From Hoylesella timonensis 4401737 = DSM 22865 = JCM 15640 (lineage in GTDB: Bacteria; Bacteroidota; Bacteroidia; Bacteroidales; Bacteroidaceae): 62,801 bases of DNA. The position numbers were made by a program, and so were the translations under genes. Below, piece after piece: positions 18,180 to 26,966 of the stretch. The DNA is taken from the NCBI RefSeq assembly GCF_000455445.1, contig NZ_HG417091.1, forward strand, positions 188,445-251,245. The letters are read 5' to 3'. The notes below the pieces were generated by a model. The model did not search any database. It worked only from the letters and a program-made list of their open reading frames with translations, and was not told where the DNA came from. Position 1 is the first letter of the stretch; each line of letters opens with the position of its first letter.

Positions 18180-18366
18180 TACTGCAAAAATACAAAATTA
18201 ATATAAATAGGTGTACTTGGTATTTCCTATTTTTAGTTAATTTCTACAAAAAATGCCCTTTATCATTTTTCTTGTTATGGAAATCCTCATATTGGGAAAC
18301 CCAGCACAACATTTACACCGTTTGCAATAGAGGGTAAACAAGAAAAAGGGTCTCTGTTTCTCTATC

Positions 18367-18555
18367 CTATTGGTTAAAAGCATTAATGGCAAAAAGATAA
18401 GTCCCTTCATCCATTATTTCAAGCGGGTAATTCTTTGGGTTAAAAATGTTGATGGCTATTCTTACTGAAGAGGGGGTAGATAGGAAGATCGAATCTCTCT
18501 CTATGCTTGCTGTTTGACAAAAGATTTTGAGTGTGTCAAAAGGGTATGGAAATCA
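18367..18555 (-). pseudogene. Possible gene remnant without a start codon
   Basis: The minus strand has about 60 sense codons between stops, reading FPYPFDTLKIFCQTASIERD and, later, YPLEIMDEGTYLFAINAFNQ. The composition looks protein-like and unlike the surrounding AT-rich spacer, but there is no ATG and the upstream sequence has stops in this frame. It may be the C-terminal end of a lost gene. No family was recognised, and a chance frame is possible. Confidence 0.2.
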
Positions 18556-18633
18556 ATATTTTGTAGACTATAGATAGATTTTAAATTATACTAATTAATG
18601 CCTATGAGCTTCGCAACTTCATGATATTTTTAG

Positions 18634-18641
18634 TAACTTTG
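18634..18641 (+). promoter_or_regulatory. Likely -7 box for the hpt-adk operon
   Basis: TAACTTTG matches TAnnTTTG exactly and lies 28 bp before the hpt start codon, so the 5' leader would be about 20 nt. Confidence 0.55.
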
Positions 18642-18669
18642 TGCTTTCTAAATATAAATCATACCATCC

Positions 18670-19209
18670 ATGAGTGAAGTTACGATTAAAGATAAGACGT
18701 TTAAGACGTTCATTCCAGAGGCCGACTTGTTACGCCGTGTAAAAGAGGTTGCCAACCAAATTAGCCGCGATTTTGAAGGAAAAAATCCGCTTTTGCTGGC
18801 GGTGTTAAATGGATCTTTCATCTTTGCAGCCGATTTGATGCGCTATATCACCATACCATGTGAGATTTCTTTTGTGAAGCTGGCTTCTTACCAAGGTATT
18901 GCTTCCACGGGTGAAATCAAAGAGGTGATAGGTCTTAATGAAGATATTACAAATCGTGCAGTCATTATTGTGGAGGATATTGTAGACACTGGTGCTACGA
19001 TGAAGCGTATGATAGAAAAATTGGGTACACGTAGTCCTGCCTCGTTAGATATTTGAACTTTGTTGTTGAAGCCAGGTAAACTCAAAGTACCACTTAATAT
19101 TAAGTACGTAGCTATGGAGATACCTAATGATTTTATTGTGGGGTATGGTTTGGACTATGACCAGTTAGGAAGAAATTTACGAGATATTTATACAATAGTA
19201 GAAGAATGA
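18670..19209 (+). pseudogene. hpt: Hypoxanthine phosphoribosyltransferase with an in-frame TGA
   Basis: The frame encodes a complete purine salvage HPRT of about 179 codons, interrupted by TGA at 19054-19056. The first 128 residues include the PRPP-binding motif VEDIVDTGATM (about 101-111). After the TGA the same frame continues TLLLKPGKLKVPLN...IPNDFIVGYGLDYD to a TGA at 19207-19209. That second part carries the purine-binding loop of the family, so the 128-residue product should be inactive. The distal stop overlaps the adk start codon (ATGA), which marks the original gene end. The site usually holds a small residue such as Ala or Cys, and TGA is one base from a Cys codon. A recent nonsense mutation or a sequencing error is likely. 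Confidence 0.85.
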
Positions 19210-19778
19210 AAAATATAGTAATCTTTGGTGCTCCTGGTTCAGGAAAGGGCACACAGAGCGATAAGCTCATTGAAAAATTTGGTTTGGAACATATTTCTAC
19301 TGGAGATGTGTTGCGTAGCGAAATCAAGAATGGTACGGATTTGGGAAATACAGCCAAGGGATTTATTGACAAGGGCCAGCTGATTCCTGATGAATTGATG
19401 ATTGATATCCTCGCCAGCGTTTATGATAGCTTTGGTAAAAATCATAAGGGAGTTATCTTCGATGGATTTCCCCGAACGATTCCACAAGCTGAGGCATTGA
19501 AAGAAATGTTGGCAAAACGTGGGCATCATGTAGCTGCTATGATAGAACTGGATGTGCCAGAAGATGAATTGATGAAGCGATTATTGTTGCGTGGGCAACA
19601 GAGTGGTCGCAGTGATGATAATGAAGAAACGATTAAAAAGCGTTTAGGCGTTTATCATGCACAAACAGCTCCGCTCATAGAATGGTACAAGCAAGAAGCG
19701 ATACATCACCACATTGACGGCTTGGGCGAGTTGGATAGAATCACAGCAGATATTTGTGCTGTCGTTGAAGCTTTATAA
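19206..19778 (+). CDS. adk: Adenylate kinase
   Basis: Catalyses ATP + AMP to 2 ADP. The 190-residue protein has the P-loop GAPGSGKGTQ at 8-17, the AMP-binding FDGFPRT at 85-91, and RGQQSGRSDDNEETIKKRLGVY in place of a long zinc LID, so it is the short form. Its ATG overlaps the distal hpt stop by the ATGA arrangement, indicating translational coupling in an hpt-adk operon. Confidence 0.97.
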   Translation: MKNIVIFGAPGSGKGTQSDKLIEKFGLEHISTGDVLRSEIKNGTDLGNTAKGFIDKGQLIPDELMIDILASVYDSFGKNHKGVIFDGFPRTIPQAEALKEMLAKRGHHVAAMIELDVPEDELMKRLLLRGQQSGRSDDNEETIKKRLGVYHAQTAPLIEWYKQEAIHHHIDGLGELDRITADICAVVEAL

Positions 19779-19877
19779 TTAACTTTTAATATGACTATCA
19801 TTCAAGTTCAAAGAACTGAGGAATTTGAAGGATAGTCATATTTCATGTTTTGTTGTCTTACCCTTAATCATGTTTTC

Positions 19878-21044
19878 ATGGAGTCTAATTTTGTTGATTA
19901 CGTAAAGATTTATTGTCGTTCGGGAAAAGGCGGTAGAGGGTCTATGCACCTTCGTCATGTCAAATACAACTACAATGGCGGCCCCGATGGTGGTGACGGA
20001 GGTAAGGGAGGAAGTATCTATCTTCGTGGTAACCACAATTACTGGACGCTTCTACATCTACGGTACGACCGACATATCTTTGCTGAACATGGTGGAAATG
20101 GAGGTAAAGACAAGTGTCATGGTACTGATGGAAAGGATATATATATTGATGTCCCTTGTGGTACGGTGGTGTATAATGCCGAAAATGGTAAGTTTATTTG
20201 CGATGTGACCGAGCATGGACAGGAGGTATTATTGTTGAAAGGTGGGCGAGGAGGACTTGGAAATTTCCAGTTTAGGACAGCCACCAATCAGGCTCCACGC
20301 TATGCACAGCCTGGCGAGCCCATGCAAGAGATGACCGTTATCTTAGAACTTAAATTGCTGGCAGATGTGGGATTGGTTGGTTTTCCCAATGCAGGTAAGT
20401 CTACCTTGGTTTCCTCTTTGTCGAGTGCACGGCCTAAGATAGCCAATTATCCGTTTACTACCCTTGAACCATCTTTGGGCATTGTGGAATATCGTGATCA
20501 TCATTCGTTTGTCATGGCAGATATTCCAGGCATCATAGAAGGTGCGAGTGAGGGGAAGGGATTAGGCTTGCGTTTTTTGAGACATATTGAGCGCAACTCC
20601 TTGTTACTGTTTATGGTACCTGGTGATACTGATGATATTAAGAAGGAGTATGAAATATTGCTCAATGAACTGCGTACCTTCAACCCTGATATGATGGACA
20701 AACACCGTGTCTTAGCAGTGACAAAATGTGACTTGTTAGACCAAGAACTGATCGAAATGCTGCACGACACTCTTCCTACTGATTTGCCCGTTGTGTTTAT
20801 TTCTGCTGTGACAGGTCAGGGATTGGATGAACTGAAGGATGTTTTGTGGAAAGAACTTAATAGCGAGAGTAATAAACTGCAGGGAATTATTGCAGAAGAC
20901 AATTTGATTCATCGGGACAAAGAGATGGATAAAATGGCTTCGGAACTCATTGCCGAAGGTGAGGTGGAGGAAATAACTCCAATAGACGACAATGACAATC
21001 AAGACATCGAAGACTTGGAAGATTATGAGTACGAAGATGTCTGA
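19878..21044 (+). CDS. obgE: Obg/CgtA GTPase
   Basis: Ribosome-associated GTPase needed for 50S assembly and growth control. The chosen start gives [19 protein letters not shown]; an ATG 11 codons upstream lacks Obg character. The N-terminal Gly-rich Obg fold covers residues 1-158 ([28 protein letters not shown]). The GTPase domain follows with G1 GFPNAGKST at 168-176, switch [12 protein letters not shown]3 DIPG at 215-218 and G4 TKCDL. The tail is acidic ([18 protein letters not shown]). It overlaps the next gene by 8 bp. Confidence 0.96.
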   Translation: MESNFVDYVKIYCRSGKGGRGSMHLRHVKYNYNGGPDGGDGGKGGSIYLRGNHNYWTLLHLRYDRHIFAEHGGNGGKDKCHGTDGKDIYIDVPCGTVVYNAENGKFICDVTEHGQEVLLLKGGRGGLGNFQFRTATNQAPRYAQPGEPMQEMTVILELKLLADVGLVGFPNAGKSTLVSSLSSARPKIANYPFTTLEPSLGIVEYRDHHSFVMADIPGIIEGASEGKGLGLRFLRHIERNSLLLFMVPGDTDDIKKEYEILLNELRTFNPDMMDKHRVLAVTKCDLLDQELIEMLHDTLPTDLPVVFISAVTGQGLDELKDVLWKELNSESNKLQGIIAEDNLIHRDKEMDKMASELIAEGEVEEITPIDDNDNQDIEDLEDYEYEDV

Positions 21045-21843
21045 TGCGCAGCAAACAGATTTGCCCACACCTCAGCTCTCTTATTTTCCATTGCATAAGC
21101 AAGTTAAAGTTTTTTCTACCACACGGAGCGGAGGCGTCAGTAAGGGTTGTTACAGTTCGTTTAACATCAATCCTTATAGTGGAGATGAACCGAAAGCCAT
21201 ACAGTCTAATCGAGCAGCTCTTTGTGCCGAACTCCAGTTAAGTGCCGACCGTCTTTTGTTGCCACATCAAGTTCACGGTGTCAAGACAAGGGTTATCGAA
21301 AAGGATTTCTTTTCTTTGTCACCATCTACGCAGCATTTATTGTTAGAAGGTGTGGATGCGCTCATCACTTCTGTACCACAAGTTTGCATTGGTGTGTCTA
21401 CTGCCGATTGCATTCCTGTGCTTTTATATGATACGAAGCAACATGCTATTGCTGCCATTCATGCTGGTTGGCGAGGCACCGTGCAGCGAATTGTGCAGCA
21501 CACTTTTTCCATGATGCGGCAGGTTTATGACACCTCGGCAGCTGATGTGTATGCTTGTATAGGACCCGGAATATCCTTAAAGAATTTTGAGGTTGGTGAT
21601 GAAGTGTTTGAAAGATTTGCAAAAGCAGGTTTTCCCCTTTCGTCTATCAGTGTGAAGAAGACGAAGTGGCACCTCGATTTGCCTGAATGCAATCGTCTGC
21701 AACTCATAGAGGAGGGGGTAAAGGCGCACCATATTTTGCAGACAGACATTTGTACGTACGACCAGATAGACCAATATTTTTCTGCAAGACGGCTGGGAGT
21801 GGCGTCTGGGCGAATTTACAATGGTATTCTGTTAAATGAATGA
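21037..21843 (+). CDS. pgeF: Laccase-domain purine nucleoside phosphorylase-like protein (YfiH/PgeF family)
   Basis: The 268-residue protein has the family's conserved metal and active-site residues: HQVHG near the front, [12 protein letters not shown] in the middle, IHAGWRGT and [15 protein letters not shown], and a C-terminal R-rich [13 protein letters not shown]. Members are annotated as polyphenol oxidases; characterised relatives act on purine nucleosides or edit peptidoglycan precursors. The ATG at 21037 overlaps the obgE stop; in-frame ATGs at 21025 and 20992 lie deeper in obgE and are less likely. It is the last gene of the hpt-adk-obgE-pgeF run. Confidence 0.9.
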   Translation: MSDAQQTDLPTPQLSYFPLHKQVKVFSTTRSGGVSKGCYSSFNINPYSGDEPKAIQSNRAALCAELQLSADRLLLPHQVHGVKTRVIEKDFFSLSPSTQHLLLEGVDALITSVPQVCIGVSTADCIPVLLYDTKQHAIAAIHAGWRGTVQRIVQHTFSMMRQVYDTSAADVYACIGPGISLKNFEVGDEVFERFAKAGFPLSSISVKKTKWHLDLPECNRLQLIEEGVKAHHILQTDICTYDQIDQYFSARRLGVASGRIYNGILLNE

Positions 21844-21908
21844 GCATAAAGAAAGGTGATTCCGAAATACGATAACATCTGTCTATGTCTCTCCAAAACG
21901 GTAATGAA

Positions 21909-23045
21909 ATGAAATTTCCTTTACGAAAATTAATATTGAGTGTAGCTTCAGTCATGAGCTTGTCGGCTTTTGCTTCCGATACAGAACAGTTCACTCCTGC
22001 AGAACGACAGCAGGTGAGTATTGCTACACCTCATCTCTTTGACAAATCTGATCAATTCTATATTGATTTTAAAAAGTTGTCTTCAACAGATTATTGTTTT
22101 CCACTTCCTGTGGGAAAGAGTATCCTTTTGCCGCAGCAAGAACTGGAAATCAGAACCTCGAAGGGAGATGCGGTGAAGGCGATGTTTGATGGTGCTGTGC
22201 GCTTGTCCAAGCGAAATGCAGCTCAAATACCCGTATTAGTGATTCGACATAAGAATGGATTGGAAACCGTTTATAGTCATCAAGTGCAGAATTTGGTGAA
22301 AGTGGGTGAACATGTGCGTGCAGGACAGACCATTGCAATTATTGGAGAGCGTGCAGGACGCTCGTTTTTGCGCTTTTCAATCATGGTGAATGGTGCCCGT
22401 ATCAACCCAACGATTATTCTCAGTCCTGCGAGTCATCAATTATATTCACAATTGCTACAGTTTAAGAAAGTGGGGCATCACATTGATGTGAAAGTGGTGA
22501 CGGAGGAGCAACAGCGTGCAGGAGTTGACCCAGAAAATCCTTTTAAAAACAGTAATTCTTTTCAACTGAACTTGTCTGAAGTGAGGAAAACAGGTCAATG
22601 GGCTTATCCTCTTCCTGGTGCAAAGGTGATAAGTCCTTACGGAGGCAGACGAGGACATGGCGGAGTAGATTTGAAGACAAAGCCGAAAGATAAGATAGTG
22701 GCAGCCTTTGATGGAGTAGTAACGCTGTCAGGGCCACATTATGGGTATGGAAACTGTATCAAAATAAAACATAAATATGGCTTTGAAACCCTTTACAGTC
22801 ATCAATCTAAAAACTTTGTAAAGGTGGGTCAGAAAGTGAAGGCTGGGGATGTGATTGGATTGACAGGGCGAACAGGACGTGCAACAACTGCACATTTGCA
22901 TTTTGAAGTAAAATACAGAGGGCGGCGTTACAATCCAAATATACTGTTCGACCATGCAAAGCGAAGTTTACAAGATGTAACCTTGACCTTGACTAAATTA
23001 GGAAAAATTACTTCGAAGCGTAATAAGACTTACGCTCCGAAGTAA
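21909..23045 (+). CDS. Exported M23 peptidase-family protein with two LytM-like domains
   Basis: A signal peptide (MKFPLRKLILSVASVMSLSAFA) supports the start at 21909. The 378-residue protein holds two LytM-like domains. The first (about 70-190) has the fold's KNGLETVYSHQ and IGERAGRS...RFSIMVNG but lacks the HxxxD and HxH zinc ligands. The second (about 235-350) has GGRRGHGGVDL, ETLYSHQ and AHLHFEV, so it keeps the ligands. It probably cleaves peptidoglycan cross-links in the periplasm, with the first domain a non-catalytic partner. It stands 65 bp after pgeF. Confidence 0.9.
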   Translation: MKFPLRKLILSVASVMSLSAFASDTEQFTPAERQQVSIATPHLFDKSDQFYIDFKKLSSTDYCFPLPVGKSILLPQQELEIRTSKGDAVKAMFDGAVRLSKRNAAQIPVLVIRHKNGLETVYSHQVQNLVKVGEHVRAGQTIAIIGERAGRSFLRFSIMVNGARINPTIILSPASHQLYSQLLQFKKVGHHIDVKVVTEEQQRAGVDPENPFKNSNSFQLNLSEVRKTGQWAYPLPGAKVISPYGGRRGHGGVDLKTKPKDKIVAAFDGVVTLSGPHYGYGNCIKIKHKYGFETLYSHQSKNFVKVGQKVKAGDVIGLTGRTGRATTAHLHFEVKYRGRRYNPNILFDHAKRSLQDVTLTLTKLGKITSKRNKTYAPK

Positions 23046-23061
23046 GTGCGATATCCTTATA

Positions 23062-23256
23062 TCACGCTTTCCCTTTATGTCTATTGGCTCGCTGTGTGCG
23101 GTATTTCGCTTTTTGGCGAGCAGAGCCACTGCCATGTGCTCCTGTAATATACTTCTTTTTCTTGGCTTTGGTCTTAATCTTTCCGTCCTCTTTTTTCTCT
23201 TTAGGAGGCTTGCGAAAGACTATCCCGTTTTCTAATATATCGTCAAAATCGTCCAT
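23062..23256 (-). CDS. Small lysine-rich hypothetical protein
   Basis: 64 residues starting MDDFDDILENGIVF; an ATG two codons upstream is also possible. An acidic N-terminus (about 10 residues) is followed by a very basic body (KPPKEKKEDGKIKTKAKKKK) and an R/K/Q-rich tail (GSARQKAKYRTQRANRHKGKA). It could bind nucleic acid or be ribosome-associated. No family was recognised. It lies 85 bp upstream of purH on the opposite side of a convergent junction with the M23 gene. Confidence 0.5.
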   Translation of the reverse strand: MDDFDDILENGIVFRKPPKEKKEDGKIKTKAKKKKYITGAHGSGSARQKAKYRTQRANRHKGKA

Positions 23257-23341
23257 ACACATGTAAATTGATGACAGTGGTACTTGCTTTCTTGTTAGAT
23301 GTTCTTCATACGAAGATACTTATGCCACTGTGTTTGATGAA

Positions 23342-24523
23342 TTAATGGTGGAATAATCTCACCCCTGTAAATGCCATTGTGATGCCATATTTGTTGCAAG
23401 TCTCAATAACATGGTCGTCTCTCACAGAACCTCCAGCTTGTGCTATGTATTGTACACCACTTTTGTGAGCTCGTTCAATATTATCTCCAAAGGGGAAGAA
23501 TGCATCACTTCCTAATGCCACTTGTGTGTTTTGGCAAAGCCATTCTTTCTTTTCCTCTTGGGTCAAGGGCTCTGGTTTTTTCGTAAAGATAGCTTCCCAT
23601 GCTCCGTCTTTCAAGAGGTCATCCGCCTCGTTGCCAATGTATAAGTCAATGGCGTTGTCTCTATCTGCACGACGGATATGCTCCTTGAATGGCAAGTTCA
23701 TGACCTTGGGACATTGGCGAAGCCACCACGTGTCTGCTTTGTCACCTGCCAAGCGGGTGCAATGAATTCTACTCTGTTGTCCAGCTCCTATTCCAATTGC
23801 CTGTCCATCTTTGACATAACAAACACTGTTGCTCTGGGTATATTTGAGAGTGATAAGTGCTATGGTAAGATCTCGCTTGGCATTTTCTGGCAAGGATTGC
23901 TGTTCTGTGGGGATGTTTTCAAATAATCGATCGTCATTAAGTTTAACTTCATTGCGCCCTTGTTCAAAGGTAATGCCAAAAACCTGTTTGTGTTCAATAG
24001 GATTCGGCTGATAGTTTGGGTCTATCTTAATGACATTGTAAGTCCCCTTGCGCTTTTCTCTCAAAATCTCCAATGCTTCAGGTGTAAAATCAGGTGCAAT
24101 GACGCCATCGCTCACTTCACGTTTGATAAGCAATGCCGTTGCTGCATCGCAGGTGTCGCTTAATGCAACAAAATCGCCATACGAACACATGCGGTCTGCT
24201 CCTCGGGCTCTTGCATAAGCACAGGCAAGGGGTGAGAGTTCAAAGTCTACATCGTCGACAAAATAAATCTTTTTTAAGGTGTCGCTTAGTGGTAGTCCAA
24301 TGGCAGCCCCAGCTGGTGAGACGTGCTTGAATGAGGCAGCAGCAGGAAGACTTGTTGCAGCCTTCAGCTCTTTTACTAATTGCCAACTATTGAGTGCGTC
24401 AAGAAAGTTGATATAGCCTGGGCGGCCATTTAATACTTCTATTGGTAATTCCTCCTCTTCCATATAAATGCGTGAAGGCTTCTGATTGGGATTGCAACCG
24501 TACTTTAATGCTAATTCTTTCAT
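23342..24523 (-). CDS. purH: Stand-alone AICAR formyltransferase
   Basis: Transfers a formyl group to AICAR in the penultimate step of IMP synthesis. The 393-residue protein is only the AICARFT domain. It opens ALKYGCNPNQKPSRIY and contains AAASFKHVSPAGAA, YARARGADRMCSYGDFVALSD, VSDGVIAPDF, SNSVCYVKDGQAIGIGAGQQSR, LGSDAFFPFGDNIE and IAQAGGSVRDD. The IMP cyclohydrolase domain that precedes it in ordinary PurH is absent, so that activity must be encoded elsewhere or by a second PurH. Confidence 0.92.
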   Translation of the reverse strand: MKELALKYGCNPNQKPSRIYMEEEELPIEVLNGRPGYINFLDALNSWQLVKELKAATSLPAAASFKHVSPAGAAIGLPLSDTLKKIYFVDDVDFELSPLACAYARARGADRMCSYGDFVALSDTCDAATALLIKREVSDGVIAPDFTPEALEILREKRKGTYNVIKIDPNYQPNPIEHKQVFGITFEQGRNEVKLNDDRLFENIPTEQQSLPENAKRDLTIALITLKYTQSNSVCYVKDGQAIGIGAGQQSRIHCTRLAGDKADTWWLRQCPKVMNLPFKEHIRRADRDNAIDLYIGNEADDLLKDGAWEAIFTKKPEPLTQEEKKEWLCQNTQVALGSDAFFPFGDNIERAHKSGVQYIAQAGGSVRDDHVIETCNKYGITMAFTGVRLFHH

Positions 24524-24894
24524 ATCGGAAAATGTTCTAATGGTTTACAAAGATATAAAAAAATAAACTGTTCTGTTACGTTACTTGCTGATTTTTAGCT
24601 TTCTTAAAAAGTTTCAGAGACTTTCGGTTCGAGATTTATTCTTATCGTTTTAAGCGCATCCATTGCTGGATGACGACATCAAGAGTACATTGTAAGATTC
24701 GCATTCGTTATATTGAAAAGAAATGACGCTCATTGTTTTTCCTTAAGAAAGGGTTGTTTGTTCAATCTTTTTAGTAATTTTGCTTGCTCATTGTTCGATA
24801 GACGAGAAAGGTAGAAAGCTCAAGTTTCTGTCTTCCAATGAACTTATGGATGAGGTTAATATACATGGTTGTTATGAATTAATTGATTCACAAA
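24524..24894. other. 371-bp divergent intergenic region
   Basis: It lies between purH and the small gene at 24895. A candidate promoter for the latter is at 24754-24782: TTG at 24754-24756 and TAATTTTG at 24775-24782, 18 bp apart. Nothing else is recognisable. Confidence 0.55.
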
Positions 24895-25197
24895 ATGTTG
24901 CAAGATATAAAGCGTCTGTTAGAAGAAATGGAGGCAAAGGTCGGAGAAACAGCAGGTAATCTGTTGACAGAAGATGAGAAAATCGTACATGTATTGGCGA
25001 AACATGGTTTGTGTGCAAATTTGAGTGGTGTTCAGAAACTGTGGGATTGTCTACAAAGAAAAGAGAAACTGTCTGTAGCTACTTTGGATAAATTAGCTCT
25101 CCTTGCGGGCTTTCAAAATTGGAAAGATTTAAAAGCCGCTTTGCATGGTGAGAATAGTGCAGACCTCAACTACGACGATGATGACGAAGTGAAATAA
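24895..25197 (+). CDS. Conserved-looking small hypothetical protein
   Basis: The 100-residue product starts MLQDIKRLLEEMEAKVGETAGN; an ATG four codons upstream is also in frame. It is predicted helical, with a charged N-terminal helix, the central segment LTEDEKIVHVLAKHGLCANLSGVQKLWDCL, a LALLAGFQNWKDLKAALHG segment and an acidic tail (DLNYDDDDEVK). It has no signal peptide. A terminator hairpin follows 4 bp after the stop and a plausible promoter precedes it, so it looks like a real monocistronic gene. Function unknown. Confidence 0.65.
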   Translation: MLQDIKRLLEEMEAKVGETAGNLLTEDEKIVHVLAKHGLCANLSGVQKLWDCLQRKEKLSVATLDKLALLAGFQNWKDLKAALHGENSADLNYDDDDEVK

Positions 25198-25201
25198 AAA
25201 A

Positions 25202-25227
25202 GGTCGCAACAACTATTGCGACCTCTT
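25202..25227. terminator. Bidirectional terminator between the small gene and rplS
   Basis: GGTCGCAA (25202-25209) pairs with TTGCGACC (25216-25223) across a 6-nt loop. It has TCTTTT on the right and an A-run on the left, so it can serve both convergent genes. Confidence 0.85.
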
Positions 25228-25256
25228 TTATCTTAAAAATACTTTTGACCTGAATC

Positions 25257-25616
25257 TTATTTGTTGGAGACAGTTCTTCTTTCCTGGATACGTGCTTTCT
25301 TACCAGTAAGACCACGTAAGTAGTACAACTTAGCGCGACGTACTTTACCACGCTTGTTCACTTCTATCGAGTCAATGCTGGGCGACTCAATAGGGAAAAT
25401 ACGCTCTACACCTACTGTTCCAGACATTTTGCGTACAGTAAAGCGCTTCTTATCACCATGTCCTGAAATCTTTATTACGACACCGCGATAGAGCTGGATA
25501 CGCTCTTTGGTACCCTCGACGATTTTGTAAGCGACAGTAATAGTATCACCTGCTTTGAATTCAGGGAACTTTTTGTCGGTTGCAAATGCTTCTTCAGCAA
25601 CTTTAATTAAATCCAT
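25257..25616 (-). CDS. rplS: 50S ribosomal protein L19
   Basis: The 119-residue protein has the L19 blocks: [52 protein letters not shown] and [25 protein letters not shown]. The start at 25616 gives [11 protein letters not shown], the usual Bacteroidetes opening; ATGs at 25631 and 25670 are in frame but less likely. It is transcribed alone. Confidence 0.96.
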   Translation of the reverse strand: MDLIKVAEEAFATDKKFPEFKAGDTITVAYKIVEGTKERIQLYRGVVIKISGHGDKKRFTVRKMSGTVGVERIFPIESPSIDSIEVNKRGKVRRAKLYYLRGLTGKKARIQERRTVSNK

Positions 25617-25706
25617 TTTTAATTTGGTCATTAAATATTGTTTGTCGTTCCAACACAACATGGACAGCAACTCTTCTACTTCCAGAGGTTATGCCGAAAA
25701 GCGGTG

Positions 25707-25714
25707 CAAAGTTA
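25707..25714 (-). promoter_or_regulatory. Likely -7 box for rplS
   Basis: TAACTTTGC on the minus strand matches TAnnTTTG exactly. It would give a leader of about 85 nt before the chosen L19 start. Confidence 0.5.
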
Positions 25715-26174
25715 CAACATTTTTTTGAAATAATATAAGTTTATTCTTTTTTCTTTTGTTTCAACAGCAAATCTGTCGAATGACGCGATTTTGCAAACGC
25801 ACACAACGTAGTTAAATACATTACAGCTGTGGATTCGTAATTGGGACAAAGCCTCCAAGCTTTGTTCATCATCTGAGATGTCGTTCGCAACGGAATTGTT
25901 GTAGTACAATTACCCTTAGACTTAAGAACGGTGTAAAGAGGAACCTATAAAATTACCTTGATGAGAAGAAATCGCTTTCACATAGAGAATATTGTCTTCA
26001 AACTATTTTTGAAATCTTACAAAAAAATCTATCTTTGCATTATCATTAAATCGTTTTCAGCCTCAGATGTAATGATGTGCTTGGTAACTACTCAGTAGTG
26101 GCGAGATAAAAACGACTAAGAGTAATGAGTCTTGTGCATTTGTGGGTTATAAATATTGGTAAATAAGAATTGAA
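25715..26174. other. Divergent spacer upstream of the 5'-nucleotidase pair
   Basis: About 460 bp without a convincing gene. It contains the promoter at 26008-26037 and a leader of about 130 nt before the 26175 gene. No known riboswitch was recognised in the leader. Confidence 0.55.
26008..26037 (+). promoter_or_regulatory. Promoter of the 5'-nucleotidase gene pair
   Basis: TTTG (26008-26011) and TATCTTTG (26030-26037) are spaced 18 bp apart, matching the -33/-7 arrangement of Bacteroidetes promoters. Confidence 0.7.
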
Positions 26175-26939
26175 ATGAGAAAAACAAAATTGCTGTTTGA
26201 GCTTGCTTTCATATCGTTGATGGCAACATCGTGTGCATCGCACTATCAGTTGACGAACGTTCAGCGAACTCGAATACTCGTAGATCATCGGTATGATGGC
26301 ATTCGTAATGAGAAAGTAGACGCCTTGATGCGGCCCTACAAACACGAGGTAGATAGTTTGATGAGTCCTGTTGTTGGGCGAGTTAAGCGTGACATGTCTG
26401 TGGGTAGACCTGAAAGTACGCTTTCTAATCTGCTGTCGGACATCTTGGTTTGGGGCGGAAGAGCATTTCATGAGACTCCTGATTTCGCTGTATATAATAT
26501 GGGAGGTATCCGTGCAGCGTTGGTGAAAGGGGATGTGACGAAGGGTGATGTGGTCGATGTGGCACCCTTTGAGAACAAACTTTGCTTCTTAACGCTGACA
26601 GGAGAACAAGTGCTTGAGCTTTTTAAGCAAATTGCCTCGGTTGGTGGCGAAGGTGTGAGTCATGGAGTAGAACTAAGAATTACGAAAGACGGACAGTTGA
26701 AGTCGGCTTTAGTTCACGGAAAACCCATTGAACCACAGCGTTTGTACCGTATAGCAACTCTTGATTACTTGGCGCAGGGAAATGACAAACTTGTTGCCTT
26801 TAAGAAGAAAACGCAGGTGTTGTCGCCTCAAGATAAGCAAAACAATGTGCGATTTATAATTATGGATTATTTTCAACAAGCCAACGCACAGGGGCTTGAG
26901 GTTGATGCTGCTATTGAAGGAAGAATTGTTGTTGAGTAA
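26175..26939 (+). CDS. Lipoprotein with 5'-nucleotidase C-terminal domain
   Basis: The 254-residue protein has a lipoprotein signal peptide with Cys20 (MATSCASHY). The rest matches the substrate-binding C-terminal domain of UshA-type 5'-nucleotidases: ESTLSNLLSDILVWGGR, DFAVYNMGGIRAALVKGDVTKGDVVDVAPFENKLCFLTLTGEQVLELF, and a late YRIATLDYLAQGNDK. It has no metallophosphatase domain; that is in the next gene, 27 bp downstream. The two products probably act together at the membrane or periplasm. Confidence 0.9.
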   Translation: MRKTKLLFELAFISLMATSCASHYQLTNVQRTRILVDHRYDGIRNEKVDALMRPYKHEVDSLMSPVVGRVKRDMSVGRPESTLSNLLSDILVWGGRAFHETPDFAVYNMGGIRAALVKGDVTKGDVVDVAPFENKLCFLTLTGEQVLELFKQIASVGGEGVSHGVELRITKDGQLKSALVHGKPIEPQRLYRIATLDYLAQGNDKLVAFKKKTQVLSPQDKQNNVRFIIMDYFQQANAQGLEVDAAIEGRIVVE

Positions 26940-26966
26940 GTTGAACCAGAATTACCAAAGTTAGAA

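Larger units (their letters stand above)
18180..18669. other. 490-bp divergent intergenic region
   Basis: It separates the NAD(P)HX repair gene from hpt and contains the hpt promoter near its right end. Apart from a start-less reading frame on the minus strand (18367-18555), nothing recognisable is seen. Confidence 0.6.

Noticed and set aside
1122..19056. Two in-frame TGA codons (transposase 1124-1122, hpt 19054-19056) as a sign of TGA recoding or selenocysteine
   Set aside because: Other genes here, such as obgE and pgeF, end with TGA, and no selenocysteine-insertion hairpin was seen. The transposase is clearly decayed, so ordinary nonsense mutations or sequence errors explain both.
25712..25909. 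A 65-codon frame on the minus strand upstream of rplS
   Set aside because: It covers the rplS promoter and has no recognisable features.
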